The position numbers and the translations under genes were made by a program. This document shows positions 43,683 through 52,520 of a stretch of 64,000 nucleotides of DNA, one piece after another. Source of the stretch: SLRI01 sp964393275 (GTDB lineage: Bacteria > Pseudomonadota > Alphaproteobacteria > Geminicoccales > Geminicoccaceae); contig CAYMTA010000001.1 in assembly GCA_964393275.1 (NCBI GenBank), forward strand, positions 62,001-126,000, read 5' to 3'. Under the pieces are notes generated by a model. It was not told where the DNA came from, did no database searches, and was given only the letters and a program-made list of their open reading frames with translations. The stretch's first letter is position 1; each line of letters begins with the position of its first letter.

Positions 43683-45101
43683 GTGACCGACCCTCAAGTC
43701 GCCCTGATGATGCTCGGGATCTTCATCATTCTCGTCTTTCTGGGCTTCCCGATAGCCTTCACCCTGATGGCGCTCGGCATCGGCTTCGGCTATTTTGCCT
43801 ATTTCGACGCCGGCCGCATGTGGCGGGCCTTCGATCGCCTCGAGGACGGCACCGACCTCGTCACGCAGGTCACCACCTGGATCGAGGGGCTCGTCAACAA
43901 TCGCGTCTTCGACCTCTTCGTCAACCAGACCTACACGGTGATCTCGAACGAGGTGCTGACGGCGGTGCCGCTCTTCCTCTTCATGGGCTACATCGTCGAG
44001 CGCGCCAACATCGTCGACCGCCTGTTCTCGACGCTCAACGTCGCCTCCCGCAACGTGCCGGGCTCGATGGGGGTGGCGGCGCTGATCACCTGCGCGCTCT
44101 TCGCCACCGCCACCGGCATCGTCGGCGCGGTCGTGACGCTCATGGGTCTCCTGGCGCTGCCGGCGATGCTCAAGGCGCGCTACGAGACCAGCTTCGCGAG
44201 CGGCATCATCTGCGCCGGCGGCACGCTCGGCATCCTCATCCCGCCCTCGATCATGCTCATCGTCTATGCCGCCGCATCCGGCGTCTCCATCGTGCGCCTC
44301 TATGCGGGGGCCCTGGTGCCGGGCTTCGTCCTCGTCGGCCTCTACCTCGTCTACGTCGTCGGCCGGTCGATCCTGCAGCCCAGCGTGGCACCCCGGCCGA
44401 CCAGGGACGAGGTGCCGGAGATGCCGGCCGCGCAGATCGTGCTGCTGCTGATCACCTCGTTCTTCCCCCTGGCCTTCCTCGTGCTCGCCGTGCTCGGCTC
44501 GATCCTGTTCGGCCTCGCCACGCCGACCGAGGCGGCCTCGATCGGGGCGCTCGGCGGCCTCGTCCTGGCCCTCGCCTACCGTGCCCTGACCTTCTCGCGG
44601 CTGCGCGAGAGCGTCTATCTCACCGTTCGCACGACGGCGATGGTCTGCTGGCTGTTCGTCGGCTCCTACACCTTCTCCTCGGTCTTCTCCTATCTCGGCG
44701 GCGAGCGGCTCATCTCCGACTTCGTCCAGGGGCTCAACCTCTCGCCGCTCGAGTTCCTCTTGATGGCGCAGCTCATCATCTTCCTGCTCGGCTGGCCGCT
44801 CGAGTGGTCGGAGATCATCATCATCTTCGTGCCGATCTTCCTGCCGCTGCTCCCGCATTTCGGGATCGATCCGCTGTTCTTCGGCGTTCTCGTCGCGCTC
44901 AACCTCCAGACCAGCTTTCTGACCCCGCCCATGGCGATGTCGGCCTACTATCTCAAGGGAATCGCCCCGCCCGAGGTGCGGCTGACGCAGATCTTCGCGG
45001 GCGTGATGCCGTTCCTGCTCATGGTCTTCATCAGCATGGCGCTGATCTATCTCTTTCCGGCGCTCGTCTTTCATCTGCCCGAGGTGTTCTATGGTCGCTA
45101 G
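43683..45101 (+). CDS. TRAP transporter large permease DctM
   Basis: This 472-residue membrane protein with about 12-13 helices carries the ion-driven transport path. It shows AVPLFLFMGYIVER, GGTLGILIPPSIMLIVYAAAS and LQTSFLTPPMAMSAYYLKG, the hallmarks of DctM. It is longer than the common 425-residue form because of an insertion after the second helix (about residues 45-85). It starts with GTG 43683, preceded by GGAG. Its 3' end overlaps the amidase gene by 11 bp, which ties the transporter to that enzyme. Confidence 0.93.
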   Translation: MTDPQVALMMLGIFIILVFLGFPIAFTLMALGIGFGYFAYFDAGRMWRAFDRLEDGTDLVTQVTTWIEGLVNNRVFDLFVNQTYTVISNEVLTAVPLFLFMGYIVERANIVDRLFSTLNVASRNVPGSMGVAALITCALFATATGIVGAVVTLMGLLALPAMLKARYETSFASGIICAGGTLGILIPPSIMLIVYAAASGVSIVRLYAGALVPGFVLVGLYLVYVVGRSILQPSVAPRPTRDEVPEMPAAQIVLLLITSFFPLAFLVLAVLGSILFGLATPTEAASIGALGGLVLALAYRALTFSRLRESVYLTVRTTAMVCWLFVGSYTFSSVFSYLGGERLISDFVQGLNLSPLEFLLMAQLIIFLLGWPLEWSEIIIIFVPIFLPLLPHFGIDPLFFGVLVALNLQTSFLTPPMAMSAYYLKGIAPPEVRLTQIFAGVMPFLLMVFISMALIYLFPALVFHLPEVFYGR

Positions 45102-46479
45102 AGGGGCCGCTAGGAGCCGTGGCGTCGATGACGCGATCCTCGACCTCGGCGCCATCGAGCTGCGCGATCGCCTGGCACGCGGGGCGCTCAAGGCCGCGGA
45201 CCTCGCCCAGGCGGCCCTGGAGCGGATCGCGCTGCTCGAGCCCGAGCTTCGGGCCTGGGCCTGGCTCGACGGCGAGCACGTTCTGGCCCAGGCGCGGGCC
45301 CTCGATGCCCATCGCGCCACCGGCCGCCCGATAGGGCCGCTGCACGGCCTGCCGGTCGGAATCAAGGACATCATCGACACGGCACGGATCCCGACCGAGA
45401 ACGGCTGTGCCGTCGACCGGGGCCGGGTGCCCGCGAGCGACGCCTTCGTCGTGGCGCGCCTCAAGGCGGCAGGTGCCGTGGTGATGGGCAAGACCGTGAC
45501 CACGGAGCTCGCCTATCTGCACCCCGGCCCGACGCGCAACCCGGCGAACCCGGCCCACACGCCGGGCGGGTCGTCCTCGGGCTCGGCCGCGGCCGTGGCG
45601 GCCGGCATGGTGCCCCTGGCGATCGGCACCCAGACGGGCGGCTCGGTGATCCGGCCCGCCGCCTATTGCGGCATCACCGGCTTCAAGCCAAGCTTCGGCG
45701 CCATCCCGCGCACCGGCATCCTGACCCAATCGCCGAGCCTGGACACGGTCGGCGTCTTCGCCCGCTCCGTCGAGGACGCGGCACTTCTGGCGCAGGAGCT
45801 TTTCGGCCATGACCCGGCCGACCCGGCCACCACCCCCTGCCCGCCCCCGCGTCTTCTCGCGACGGCGACCGCGGCACCGCCGGTGACGCCGATGCTCGCC
45901 TTCGTTCGACCGCCCAAATGGGCCGAAGCCGACCCCGGGACGCATGCGGCGATGCGCGAGCTCACCGATCTGCTCGGCGAGCAGTGCTTCGAGGCCACCC
46001 TGCCCTCCGCCTTCGAGGAAGCGGTCGAGATCCGCGAGCGGATCAACTTCGCCGAAATGGCCAAATGGTGCTTCACCTACGAGCGGCGAGGGCGCGATCT
46101 CTTGGGCGAGGAGACGCTCGCGGCGATCGACGCCGGCAAGGCCACGCTGGCACGCGACTATCTCGCCGCCCTCGACTGGCCGCGCATCCTCAATGCGGCG
46201 CTGGGACCGGTCTTCGATCGCTGCGACGCCATCCTGACACCGGCGACGCCGGGCCCCGCACCGCTCGGGCTCGAAAGCACCGGCAGCTCGATCTTCAACG
46301 GCATCTGGACGCTCTGCGGCACGCCGGCGATCACGCTGCCCCTGCTCGAGGCCGAGAACGGTCTGCCAATGGGCGTGCAGCTCGTCGGTCGGCGCGGCGA
46401 CGACGCCCGGCTGCTGCGCACGGCCCGCTGGCTGGCGGCGCAGCCTCTGGGCAGGCTCGCAGAAGGAGAGGGGCCGTGA
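45091..46479 (+). CDS. Amidase (amidase signature family)
   Basis: This 462-residue hydrolase has the Ser-cisSer-Lys triad. The lysine is in GLPVGIKDIIDT, and the two serines are in TPGGSSSGSAAAVAAG and GTQTGGSVIRPAAYCG. Such enzymes split amides, including N-carbamoyl or aryl amides. The substrate is not evident but is probably the solute of the TRAP transporter that its gene overlaps. The ATG at 45091 gives an N-terminus ahead of the usual helix. The stop codon overlaps the start of a 55-residue membrane protein gene. Confidence 0.9.
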   Translation: MVARGAARSRGVDDAILDLGAIELRDRLARGALKAADLAQAALERIALLEPELRAWAWLDGEHVLAQARALDAHRATGRPIGPLHGLPVGIKDIIDTARIPTENGCAVDRGRVPASDAFVVARLKAAGAVVMGKTVTTELAYLHPGPTRNPANPAHTPGGSSSGSAAAVAAGMVPLAIGTQTGGSVIRPAAYCGITGFKPSFGAIPRTGILTQSPSLDTVGVFARSVEDAALLAQELFGHDPADPATTPCPPPRLLATATAAPPVTPMLAFVRPPKWAEADPGTHAAMRELTDLLGEQCFEATLPSAFEEAVEIRERINFAEMAKWCFTYERRGRDLLGEETLAAIDAGKATLARDYLAALDWPRILNAALGPVFDRCDAILTPATPGPAPLGLESTGSSIFNGIWTLCGTPAITLPLLEAENGLPMGVQLVGRRGDDARLLRTARWLAAQPLGRLAEGEGP

Positions 46480-46646
46480 TGGACCGCCTGATGGCGTTGC
46501 TGGCCCTGGTCGTGCTGGCCGGCTTTCTCGGCGTCCTGGTCTGGAACGTGCCGCACTGGGATCTCATTCTCGTTGTCGCGATCACCATGCTGTTGGTGAT
46601 CTGGGACTTCATCGGCCTCTTGCGAAAGGACGAAGGCGGCGGCTGA
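46479..46646 (+). CDS. Small predicted membrane protein (55 aa)
   Basis: No family is recognised. The 55-residue product has two strongly hydrophobic segments, about residues 4-24 and 28-48, joined by the short turn PHWD, and a charged tail (RKDEGGG). Its ATG overlaps the amidase stop codon (ATGA), which is good evidence that it is translated as part of the TRAP-amidase operon. It may be an accessory subunit of the transporter or a membrane anchor for the amidase. Both are guesses. Confidence 0.65.
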   Translation: MDRLMALLALVVLAGFLGVLVWNVPHWDLILVVAITMLLVIWDFIGLLRKDEGGG

Positions 46647-46653
46647 AGGTCGT

Positions 46654-47583
46654 TCAGCCCGCGCCGAAGCCGGCGGCTTCCAGGTCCGGGATGCGCCGGA
46701 CGAGCCGATCGGCGATGGCCGCCTGCACGTCATCGAGGGGCTGGATCGGCGGCCGGCAGCGGTCGGTGGCGAAGATGCCGGACGCGACCCGCACCCGCTT
46801 CCAGAACGCGATGCTGACATTGATGTCCTGGTTGGAGAAGGCGAGGATCGGCAGGCAGCGATCGAAGAGGTCCTCGGCTGCTTGCCGCTCGCCCCTGGCC
46901 CAGAGCCGCCAGATTCGGCAATAGGCCGGCAGCAGGCCGGAGGGGATGAAGGCGTCGAGGCCGCGGGCCAGCCCGTCGAGCATCTGCATGGCGGCCCAGC
47001 CCCCGGAAAGGTGCAGCCGATCGCCCAGGGCATGGCGCACCGCCGTGTATTTGGGGCCAGCCGGTGCCGTCTCGATCTTGAGCGCCTGAAAGCCGGGCAC
47101 CGCCTCGGCGAGGGCGGTGATCGTCTCGAGCGCGAGCCCGCCGCCGTGCCAGTCGAGGTCCTGCAGCATCACCGGCGCCACCTCGCCGAGCCCGGCGAGC
47201 ACATCCCGCAGGGCCGGCCCGGCGAGCCCGGCCGGCGGCTGCCAGAGCACCATGTCGGCGCCGAGGCTCGCCGCCGCCCCGGCGAGCATGAGGCTCGTCG
47301 CCGGCTCGGCGGCGCTGACCCCGGCCACCACCCGAAGCCGGCCGCGGCAGGCTTCGCCCACCACCTCGAGCAGCCGCCGCCGCTCGTCCGGCCGGAGCGA
47401 GCCGACCTCGCCCGCGACGGCGCTCGCCAGCACGCCGGTGCAGCCGGCCGAGGCGACGTGATCGATCAGCCGGGCGAGCCCCCGCTCGTCGAGCCGGTCG
47501 TCGGCGGTGAAGGGCGTGTGCAGGCTGGCGACGATGCCCGAGAGGTCGCGGCGTGCAGCAAATCGAGATGCCGTGTCCGTCAT
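46654..47583 (-). CDS. Dihydrodipicolinate synthase (DapA) family protein, atypical active site
   Basis: This 309-residue TIM-barrel protein is from the DapA/N-acetylneuraminate lyase family of pyruvate-type aldolases. The Schiff-base lysine is conserved (FQALKIETAP, about residue 169), as is the strand pattern. But the G-T-T-G-E loop reads AVAGE (55-59), and the Y-N-x-P segment with the catalytic tyrosine reads QDLDWHG (141-147). It may therefore use another substrate or lack aldolase activity. The ATG at 47583 sits at the end of the GntR gene, so the two are coupled. Longer frames through that gene are rejected. Confidence 0.82.
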   Translation of the reverse strand: MTDTASRFAARRDLSGIVASLHTPFTADDRLDERGLARLIDHVASAGCTGVLASAVAGEVGSLRPDERRRLLEVVGEACRGRLRVVAGVSAAEPATSLMLAGAAASLGADMVLWQPPAGLAGPALRDVLAGLGEVAPVMLQDLDWHGGGLALETITALAEAVPGFQALKIETAPAGPKYTAVRHALGDRLHLSGGWAAMQMLDGLARGLDAFIPSGLLPAYCRIWRLWARGERQAAEDLFDRCLPILAFSNQDINVSIAFWKRVRVASGIFATDRCRPPIQPLDDVQAAIADRLVRRIPDLEAAGFGAG

Positions 47584-47585
47584 GA

Positions 47586-48263
47586 TCAGGCCGCCGTACG
47601 AACAGCGGTGAGGTTCCGCTCGACCTTGGCGAGATGCGCTCGCATCGCATCCGCCGCGCCGGTCACGTCCCGCTCGCGGATCGCCGCCACCAGCGCCTCG
47701 TGATCGGCGAAGCTGTGGTGGTCGGCCGGCGGCCGCTCGGGCTGCGGTCGCAGCCTGCCCCAGACCACGGCGCGCCGGACCGCGTTCAGGAGATCGAAGA
47801 GGGCGAGCAGCACGGTGTTGCCGGCCGCCTCGGCAACCGCCCGATGGAGGCGGTTGTCCCAGTTCTCGTAATGCCGCCAGCTCTCGGCCCGCCGGGTGCC
47901 GACGAGGCAGCGATCCATCTCCTCGAGATCGGCGCTGGTCGCATTCAGCGCCGCCTCGCCGGCGAGCAGCGGCTCGAGCAGCAGGCGGGCGCGCATCACC
48001 TCGCGCGGGTTGCTCAGATCGGCGATGCCGCCGACGGTCGCGAGCTCCTTGACCGGCCGGGCGCCGACAAAGGTGCCTTTGCCGACATGCCGCCAGATCG
48101 CACCCTCGGCCTCGAGAATGGCGAGCGCCTTGCGCAGCTCGCCCCGCGAGACACCGAGCGCCTCGCCGAGCACCCGCTCGGACGGGAGGCGTGCCGTCTC
48201 CGCCAGCCGCTCCTGGGCCAGATAGGCCTTGAGCTGGGTCAGTGCGCCCTGTCCCTCGTCCAT
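47586..48263 (-). CDS. GntR/FadR-family transcriptional regulator
   Basis: This 225-residue regulator has an N-terminal winged helix (LPSERVLGEALGVSRGELRKA, then GAIWRHVGKGTFVG). Its C-terminal all-helical FCD effector domain includes VMRARLLLEPLLAGEAAL and DHEALVAAIRERDVTGA; the histidines HRAVAEAAGN, HSFADHEAL and MRAHL could bind metal. It is transcribed with the DapA-like gene and away from the ABC-transporter operon. The palindrome in between is the likely operator for both directions. The inducer is unknown. Confidence 0.92.
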   Translation of the reverse strand: MDEGQGALTQLKAYLAQERLAETARLPSERVLGEALGVSRGELRKALAILEAEGAIWRHVGKGTFVGARPVKELATVGGIADLSNPREVMRARLLLEPLLAGEAALNATSADLEEMDRCLVGTRRAESWRHYENWDNRLHRAVAEAAGNTVLLALFDLLNAVRRAVVWGRLRPQPERPPADHHSFADHEALVAAIRERDVTGAADAMRAHLAKVERNLTAVRTAA

Positions 48264-48332
48264 CCTCGCCTGCCGCGCTTCGCTCGGTCCGCATTCTTCT
48301 GAGCCGTGCTGTTTCCGTCAAGCGACACAACG

Positions 48333-48372
48333 ATTGGTCCAAGACTATTGCCGAACCAATCCGTAATTGGTT
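48333..48372. promoter_or_regulatory. Probable GntR operator in divergent promoter
   Basis: AACCAAT (48354-48360), CCGTA, ATTGGTT (48366-48372) is a perfect 7-bp inverted repeat with a 5-bp spacer. A further ATTGGT half-site with the nine-base palindrome TTGGTCCAA lies at 48333-48342. The region is AT-rich relative to its surroundings and sits between the divergent GntR and binding-protein genes, where a FadR-type regulator would act. Binding is inferred. Confidence 0.55.
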
Positions 48373-48410
48373 AGAGTATGCGCAGTCGCTTGATGACGGG
48401 GGGCACGAGG

Positions 48411-49394
48411 ATGGCATCCATGAGGTGGACGAGGCGTGGGCTCGTCCTGGCGAGCGCTCTGGCATTCTCTGTCGCCACCTCGGGGGCGGCGCTGGCCGAG
48501 ACGGTGCGGGTGGCGCTCGGCGACGTGCTCTCGGTCGAGACGCTGGCCGTGGCGGTCGCCCTCGAGCGGGCGCGCGACCGCGGCGTGGACTACGAGCTCA
48601 CCTCCTTCGCCAAGGAGGAGCTGGCCATCCAGGCGCTGATCAACGGGCAGATGGATATCGCCATCGGCACGCCCTACTCGGTGATCCAGAAGAGCAAGCT
48701 GCCGCTCAAGATCATCTTCCAGATGTCGCGTCTCGTCTTCTTCCCGGTGGTCGCCAACGAGTACCCGGACTGGGCCTCGCTGGATGGCCAGCCCTTCGCC
48801 TTCCATGCCCGCGGCACCGGCACGGAAGCCATCGGCAACATCATCGCCAAGCGCGAGGGCATCGAGTTCGGCGAGCGCTCCTACATCCCGGGCTCCGAGA
48901 ACCGCATCATCGCCATGATGAACGGCCAGATCAAAGCCACCATCGTCGACCTCGCCAACAAGAACCTCCTGATGGAGAAGGCCGGCGACCGCTTCCACGT
49001 CCTGCCGGGCGTCGACAACCCGGCGAGCGACGAGCTCGTCTTCGCCAGCGCCGACTGGCTCGCCGCCAACCAGGAGACCGCCGACATCATCGTCGAGGAG
49101 CTGCTCCGGCTCTGGCGCGAGATGAACGAGAACCCGGCGATCGTCGAGGAGGAGCGGGTGGCCAGGGGCCTGCTCGCCGACCAGCCGCAGGAGATCCTGG
49201 ACGAGGTCGTCCCCTTCTACACCGAGGGCATCGCGGCCGGCCTCTTCGATCCCGAGGGCGGCGGCGAGGCGGCGGCCAGAGCGGATTTCGAGTTCTACAC
49301 CGAGGCCGGCCAGCTCGAGGGCCCGGCATCCGAGTTGCGGGTCGAGGACTTTTGGGACCTCGGACCGTTGCAGCGCGCGGCAAAGAACCTCTAA
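48411..49394 (+). CDS. ABC transporter substrate-binding protein (nitrate/sulfonate/taurine-like)
   Basis: This periplasmic binding protein has about 327 residues and a clear Sec signal (RWTRRGLVLASALAFSVA... cut after ALA). The mature part shows ALINGQMDIAIGTPYSVIQ and ARGTGTEAIGNIIAKREGI, the pattern of the SsuA/TauA/NMT1-like group that binds small organic acids, sulfonates or pyrimidine precursors. Several in-frame ATGs exist (48378, 48393, 48411, 48420). I favour 48411, which has a G-rich site 7 nt upstream. It heads the TauABC-like operon. Confidence 0.87.
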   Translation: MASMRWTRRGLVLASALAFSVATSGAALAETVRVALGDVLSVETLAVAVALERARDRGVDYELTSFAKEELAIQALINGQMDIAIGTPYSVIQKSKLPLKIIFQMSRLVFFPVVANEYPDWASLDGQPFAFHARGTGTEAIGNIIAKREGIEFGERSYIPGSENRIIAMMNGQIKATIVDLANKNLLMEKAGDRFHVLPGVDNPASDELVFASADWLAANQETADIIVEELLRLWREMNENPAIVEEERVARGLLADQPQEILDEVVPFYTEGIAAGLFDPEGGGEAAARADFEFYTEAGQLEGPASELRVEDFWDLGPLQRAAKNL

Positions 49395-49463
49395 GCACAA
49401 CGCGCGCGGACGATCCTTCGGGCGGGGGCAACCCCGCCCGTTCCTCTCCCCGGAAGTTCCTGC

Positions 49464-50222
49464 TTGCCTTTCCTCACCCACCCGCTGGTCCTCCGGCTCC
49501 TGTCGTTCGCCGTCCTGATCGGCCTTTGGGAGTATGGCGGGCGCGTGCCGATCAGCCCGGCCTTCCCCACCTTCGTCGAGACCATGCAAGCACTCCTGGG
49601 CCAGATCGCCGACGGCTCGCTCCTGCGCGCCTTCGCCGTGACCCTGCAGCCTTTGGCCATCGGCCTCGTCGTCTCGATCCTCGCAGGCGTCGGCATCGGC
49701 GTCGCCATGGGCCTCGACGAGCTTCTCGAATGGCTGGGGGCACCCCTCTTCATCATCGCCCAGTCGGCGCCGCTCGCCGCCCTGATCCCGATCCTGACCT
49801 TCGCCTATGGCATCGGGCTCACCGCGAAAGTCCTCACTGTCTGCATCATGGCCATGCCGGTGATCGTCCTGAATGCGCTCGAGGCCGTGCGCCACACGCC
49901 GGCGAACCTGCTGGAGATGGGCCGCTCGTTCTTGGGCTCGCGCGGCCAGATCGTGAGGCGGATCATCCTGCCTTCGGCCGCTCCGGTCATCTTCGCCGGA
50001 CTTCGGCTCGGCTGCGCCGCCGGCTTCGTCGGGGTCATCCTGGCCGAGCTCCTGATCACGCCGACCGGCATCGGCGACATCATCACCTACAGCCAGTCGG
50101 TCGCCGACTACCCTGACATGTACGCCGCGATCTTCGCCATCATCGTCGTCGCCGTCCTGTTCGTCGAAAGCCTCGAGAAGGTCGAGCAGACCTTCTTCCG
50201 CCCGGACAAGCGCGCGGCATGA
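49464..50222 (+). CDS. ABC transporter permease (SsuC/TauC-like)
   Basis: This 252-residue permease has about six helices and the SsuC/TauC-type coupling loop EMGRSFLGSRGQIVRRIILPSA, split by the usual glycine. It starts with TTG 49464, preceded by GGAAG at a spacing of 8 nt. It overlaps the ATPase gene by 4 bp (ATGA). A second, different permease follows the ATPase, so the transporter is probably a heterodimer, unlike the homodimeric SsuC. Confidence 0.9.
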   Translation: MPFLTHPLVLRLLSFAVLIGLWEYGGRVPISPAFPTFVETMQALLGQIADGSLLRAFAVTLQPLAIGLVVSILAGVGIGVAMGLDELLEWLGAPLFIIAQSAPLAALIPILTFAYGIGLTAKVLTVCIMAMPVIVLNALEAVRHTPANLLEMGRSFLGSRGQIVRRIILPSAAPVIFAGLRLGCAAGFVGVILAELLITPTGIGDIITYSQSVADYPDMYAAIFAIIVVAVLFVESLEKVEQTFFRPDKRAA

Positions 50223-50986
50223 CCGGAGCCTCGCCGATCGTCTCCGTCAGAGGCGTCACCAAGATCTATGGCGGCGGCGTGGAGGCGCTCTCCGGCGTCG
50301 ATCTCGACTTTCCCGAGGGCCAGCTCACCACCCTGCTCGGCCCGTCCGGCTGCGGCAAGACCACGCTTTTGAAGATCATCGCCGGGCTCATCCCTCCCAC
50401 CTCGGGCGAGGTTCTGGTCGACGGCAGGAAGGTCACCGGCCCCGGCCCCGAGCGCGCCTTCGTCTTCCAGGACTTCGCGCTGATGCCCTGGGCCACGGTG
50501 CTGCGCAACGTCGCCTTCGGCCTGGAGCTGCGCGGCGTCGCCAGGGCCGAGCGCGAGGCCGCCGCCATGGCGCGGATCGAATCCGTGGGCCTCGCGGGCT
50601 TCGAGCATGCCTACCCGCAGGCGCTCTCGGGTGGCATGCGCCAGCGCGTCGGCCTCGCCCGGGCGCTTGCCGTCGACGCCAAGGTCCTGCTCATGGACGA
50701 GCCCTTCTCCGCCGTCGACGAGCAGACCCGCCGCCGCTTCCAGGAGGACCTGCTGGCGCTGGTGGCGCAGGAGCGGAAGACCTTCATCTTCGTCACCCAC
50801 TCGATCGAGGAGGCGGTCTACGTCTCCGACCGGATCGTCCTCCTCGCCCGCCGGCCGAGCCGGGTCTCGGCCATCGTCGAGCCGGCGATCGCGCGCGACA
50901 TCGACCCCGACGCCATCCGCCGCCACCCGGTCTATCTCGACACGGTCGAGGAGATCTGGCGCGGCCTCAAGCAGTACGTGGACTGA
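50219..50986 (+). CDS. ABC transporter ATP-binding protein (SsuB/TauB-like)
   Basis: This 255-residue ATPase has Walker A (GPSGCGKTTLLKIIAG), the Q-loop segment VFQDFALMPWATVLRN, the signature LSGGMRQRVGLA, and Walker B (LLMDEPFSAVDEQ). The GCGKTTLL variant and FQDxxLMPW wording are typical of the nitrate/sulfonate/taurine class. It lies between two permease genes with a 4-bp overlap on one side and 3 bp on the other. Confidence 0.94.
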   Translation: MTGASPIVSVRGVTKIYGGGVEALSGVDLDFPEGQLTTLLGPSGCGKTTLLKIIAGLIPPTSGEVLVDGRKVTGPGPERAFVFQDFALMPWATVLRNVAFGLELRGVARAEREAAAMARIESVGLAGFEHAYPQALSGGMRQRVGLARALAVDAKVLLMDEPFSAVDEQTRRRFQEDLLALVAQERKTFIFVTHSIEEAVYVSDRIVLLARRPSRVSAIVEPAIARDIDPDAIRRHPVYLDTVEEIWRGLKQYVD

Positions 50987-50989
50987 GCG

Positions 50990-51742
50990 ATGCGGATCGC
51001 CGGATACCGCCTGCCGCTCTTCACCTCGCTCATCCTCTGGGCGCTGCTCTGGGAGCTGGTCGGCCAGCTGCATGCGAGCCTGGTCATGCCGCCGCTCTCC
51101 GGCATCCTCGTCCGGCTGGTCGAGATCGTGCCGACCGCGACCTTCGGCAAGGCGCTCTGGATCACCGGCAAGGCCTTCGTCCTCGGCAATCTCATCGCCA
51201 TCGCCATCGGCGTGCCGCTCGGCGTGCTGATGGGCCGCTCGGTGCTCGCCGACCGCATCTTCCTGCCCTGGGTCAACCTCTTCCTCTCCGCCCCGCTGAC
51301 AGCATTGGTCCCGGTGATCATGGTGCTCTTCGGCTTCGGCCAGACCACCATCGTGCTCACCGCGGTGCTCTTCGCGATCTGGATCATCGTCCTCGATGCC
51401 CGGGCCGGGGTGAAGGGCATCTCGCCCTCGCTGCTCGAGATGGCGACGAGCTTCGGCGCCAGCCGATGGCAGAGCTTCTGGCACATTCATCTCTGGGCGG
51501 CCTTGCCGGAAATCCTGGCTGGCATCCGGCTCGGCATGATCCGCGCCGTAAAGGGGGTGGTGATCGGCCAGCTCCTGGTCTCGATCGTCGGCTTCGGCGC
51601 CCTTTTCGAGCTCTATTCCTCGCGCTTCCTGATGGAGCACTTCTGGGCTTTGCTGTTCGTGCTCTTCGCCTTCGCCTTCGCCATGAACGAGGGCCTGGCC
51701 TGGCTGCAGCGCAAGGTCGACTTCTACGCCGCGTCACGCTGA
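50990..51742 (+). CDS. ABC transporter permease, second subunit (SsuC/TauC-like)
   Basis: This 250-residue membrane protein with six helices has the permease motif EMATSFGASRWQSFWHIHLWAALPEI, of which the core EMATSFGASRWQ fits the EAA loop. It pairs with the product of the gene at 49464 and the ATPase between them. The substrate is not recognisable. The genes for FAH-type hydrolase, dehydrogenases and amidohydrolase that follow suggest a ring-containing or amide-containing compound. Confidence 0.9.
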   Translation: MRIAGYRLPLFTSLILWALLWELVGQLHASLVMPPLSGILVRLVEIVPTATFGKALWITGKAFVLGNLIAIAIGVPLGVLMGRSVLADRIFLPWVNLFLSAPLTALVPVIMVLFGFGQTTIVLTAVLFAIWIIVLDARAGVKGISPSLLEMATSFGASRWQSFWHIHLWAALPEILAGIRLGMIRAVKGVVIGQLLVSIVGFGALFELYSSRFLMEHFWALLFVLFAFAFAMNEGLAWLQRKVDFYAASR

Positions 51743-51762
51743 CCCTTCGGAGAAAGAGAGCC

Positions 51763-52449
51763 ATGAACCTCGTCATCCCGGCCCCGCCCCTCGTCACCAT
51801 GCCGGTGAGCGGCACGGACGCCCGGTTTCCGGTCCATCGTGTCTACTGCGTCGGCCGCAACTACGCCGCGCACACGGTCGAGATGGGCGGCGACCCCAAC
51901 CGCGAGGCGCCCTTCTTCTTCCAGAAGAACGTCGACAACCTGCTCCTCGACAACGCCGATTTCCCCTACCCCTCACGCTCGAGGAACGTGCATCACGAGG
52001 TCGAGCTGGTGGTGGCCCTCGCCAAGGGCGGCCGGGACATCGAGCTGTCGGCGGCCCAGAACCTCATCTTCGGCTACGCCACCGGCATCGACATGACCCG
52101 CCGCGACCTGCAGGACGAGTGCAAGAAGGGTGCGCGTCCCTGGGAGATCGCCAAGGCGTTCGAGCATTCGGCTCCCTGCGGGGTGCTTATGCCGGTGAGC
52201 GAGATCGGCCACCCGACGCGCGGGGCGATCAGCCTCGCGGTCGACGGCGAGGTTCGCCAGAAGGGCGATCTCGACCAGATGATCTGGAAGGTGCCCGAGA
52301 TGATCGCCTATCTTTCGAGCCTCTTCGATCTGGTGCCGGGCGACGTCATCATGACCGGCACGCCCTCGGGCGTGGGGCCGGTCGAGCGCGGCCAGACCAT
52401 GCACGCCTCGATCGAGGGCGTCGGCGAGACAAGGCACAAGGTCGTCTAG
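51763..52449 (+). CDS. Fumarylacetoacetate hydrolase family protein
   Basis: This 228-residue hydrolase has the FAH fold and the metal-binding acidic cluster: HHEVELVVAL for the glutamates and GYATGIDMTRRDLQ for the aspartate. MTGTPSGVGPV follows near the C-terminus, and CVGRNYAAHTVEMG is at the start. Members split C-C bonds in acylpyruvates or hydrate 2-oxo acids in ring-cleavage pathways. The ATG at 51763 follows GGAGAAAGAGAG. A longer frame in the permease gene is rejected. The exact acid is unknown. Confidence 0.9.
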   Translation: MNLVIPAPPLVTMPVSGTDARFPVHRVYCVGRNYAAHTVEMGGDPNREAPFFFQKNVDNLLLDNADFPYPSRSRNVHHEVELVVALAKGGRDIELSAAQNLIFGYATGIDMTRRDLQDECKKGARPWEIAKAFEHSAPCGVLMPVSEIGHPTRGAISLAVDGEVRQKGDLDQMIWKVPEMIAYLSSLFDLVPGDVIMTGTPSGVGPVERGQTMHASIEGVGETRHKVV

Positions 52450-52520
52450 CCGGTCATTGCCGCCGGCCCGTCGATGGGGTTAGATCGCCCTCGTCGGGAG
52501 CAGCCAGGGTCGGATGACGG

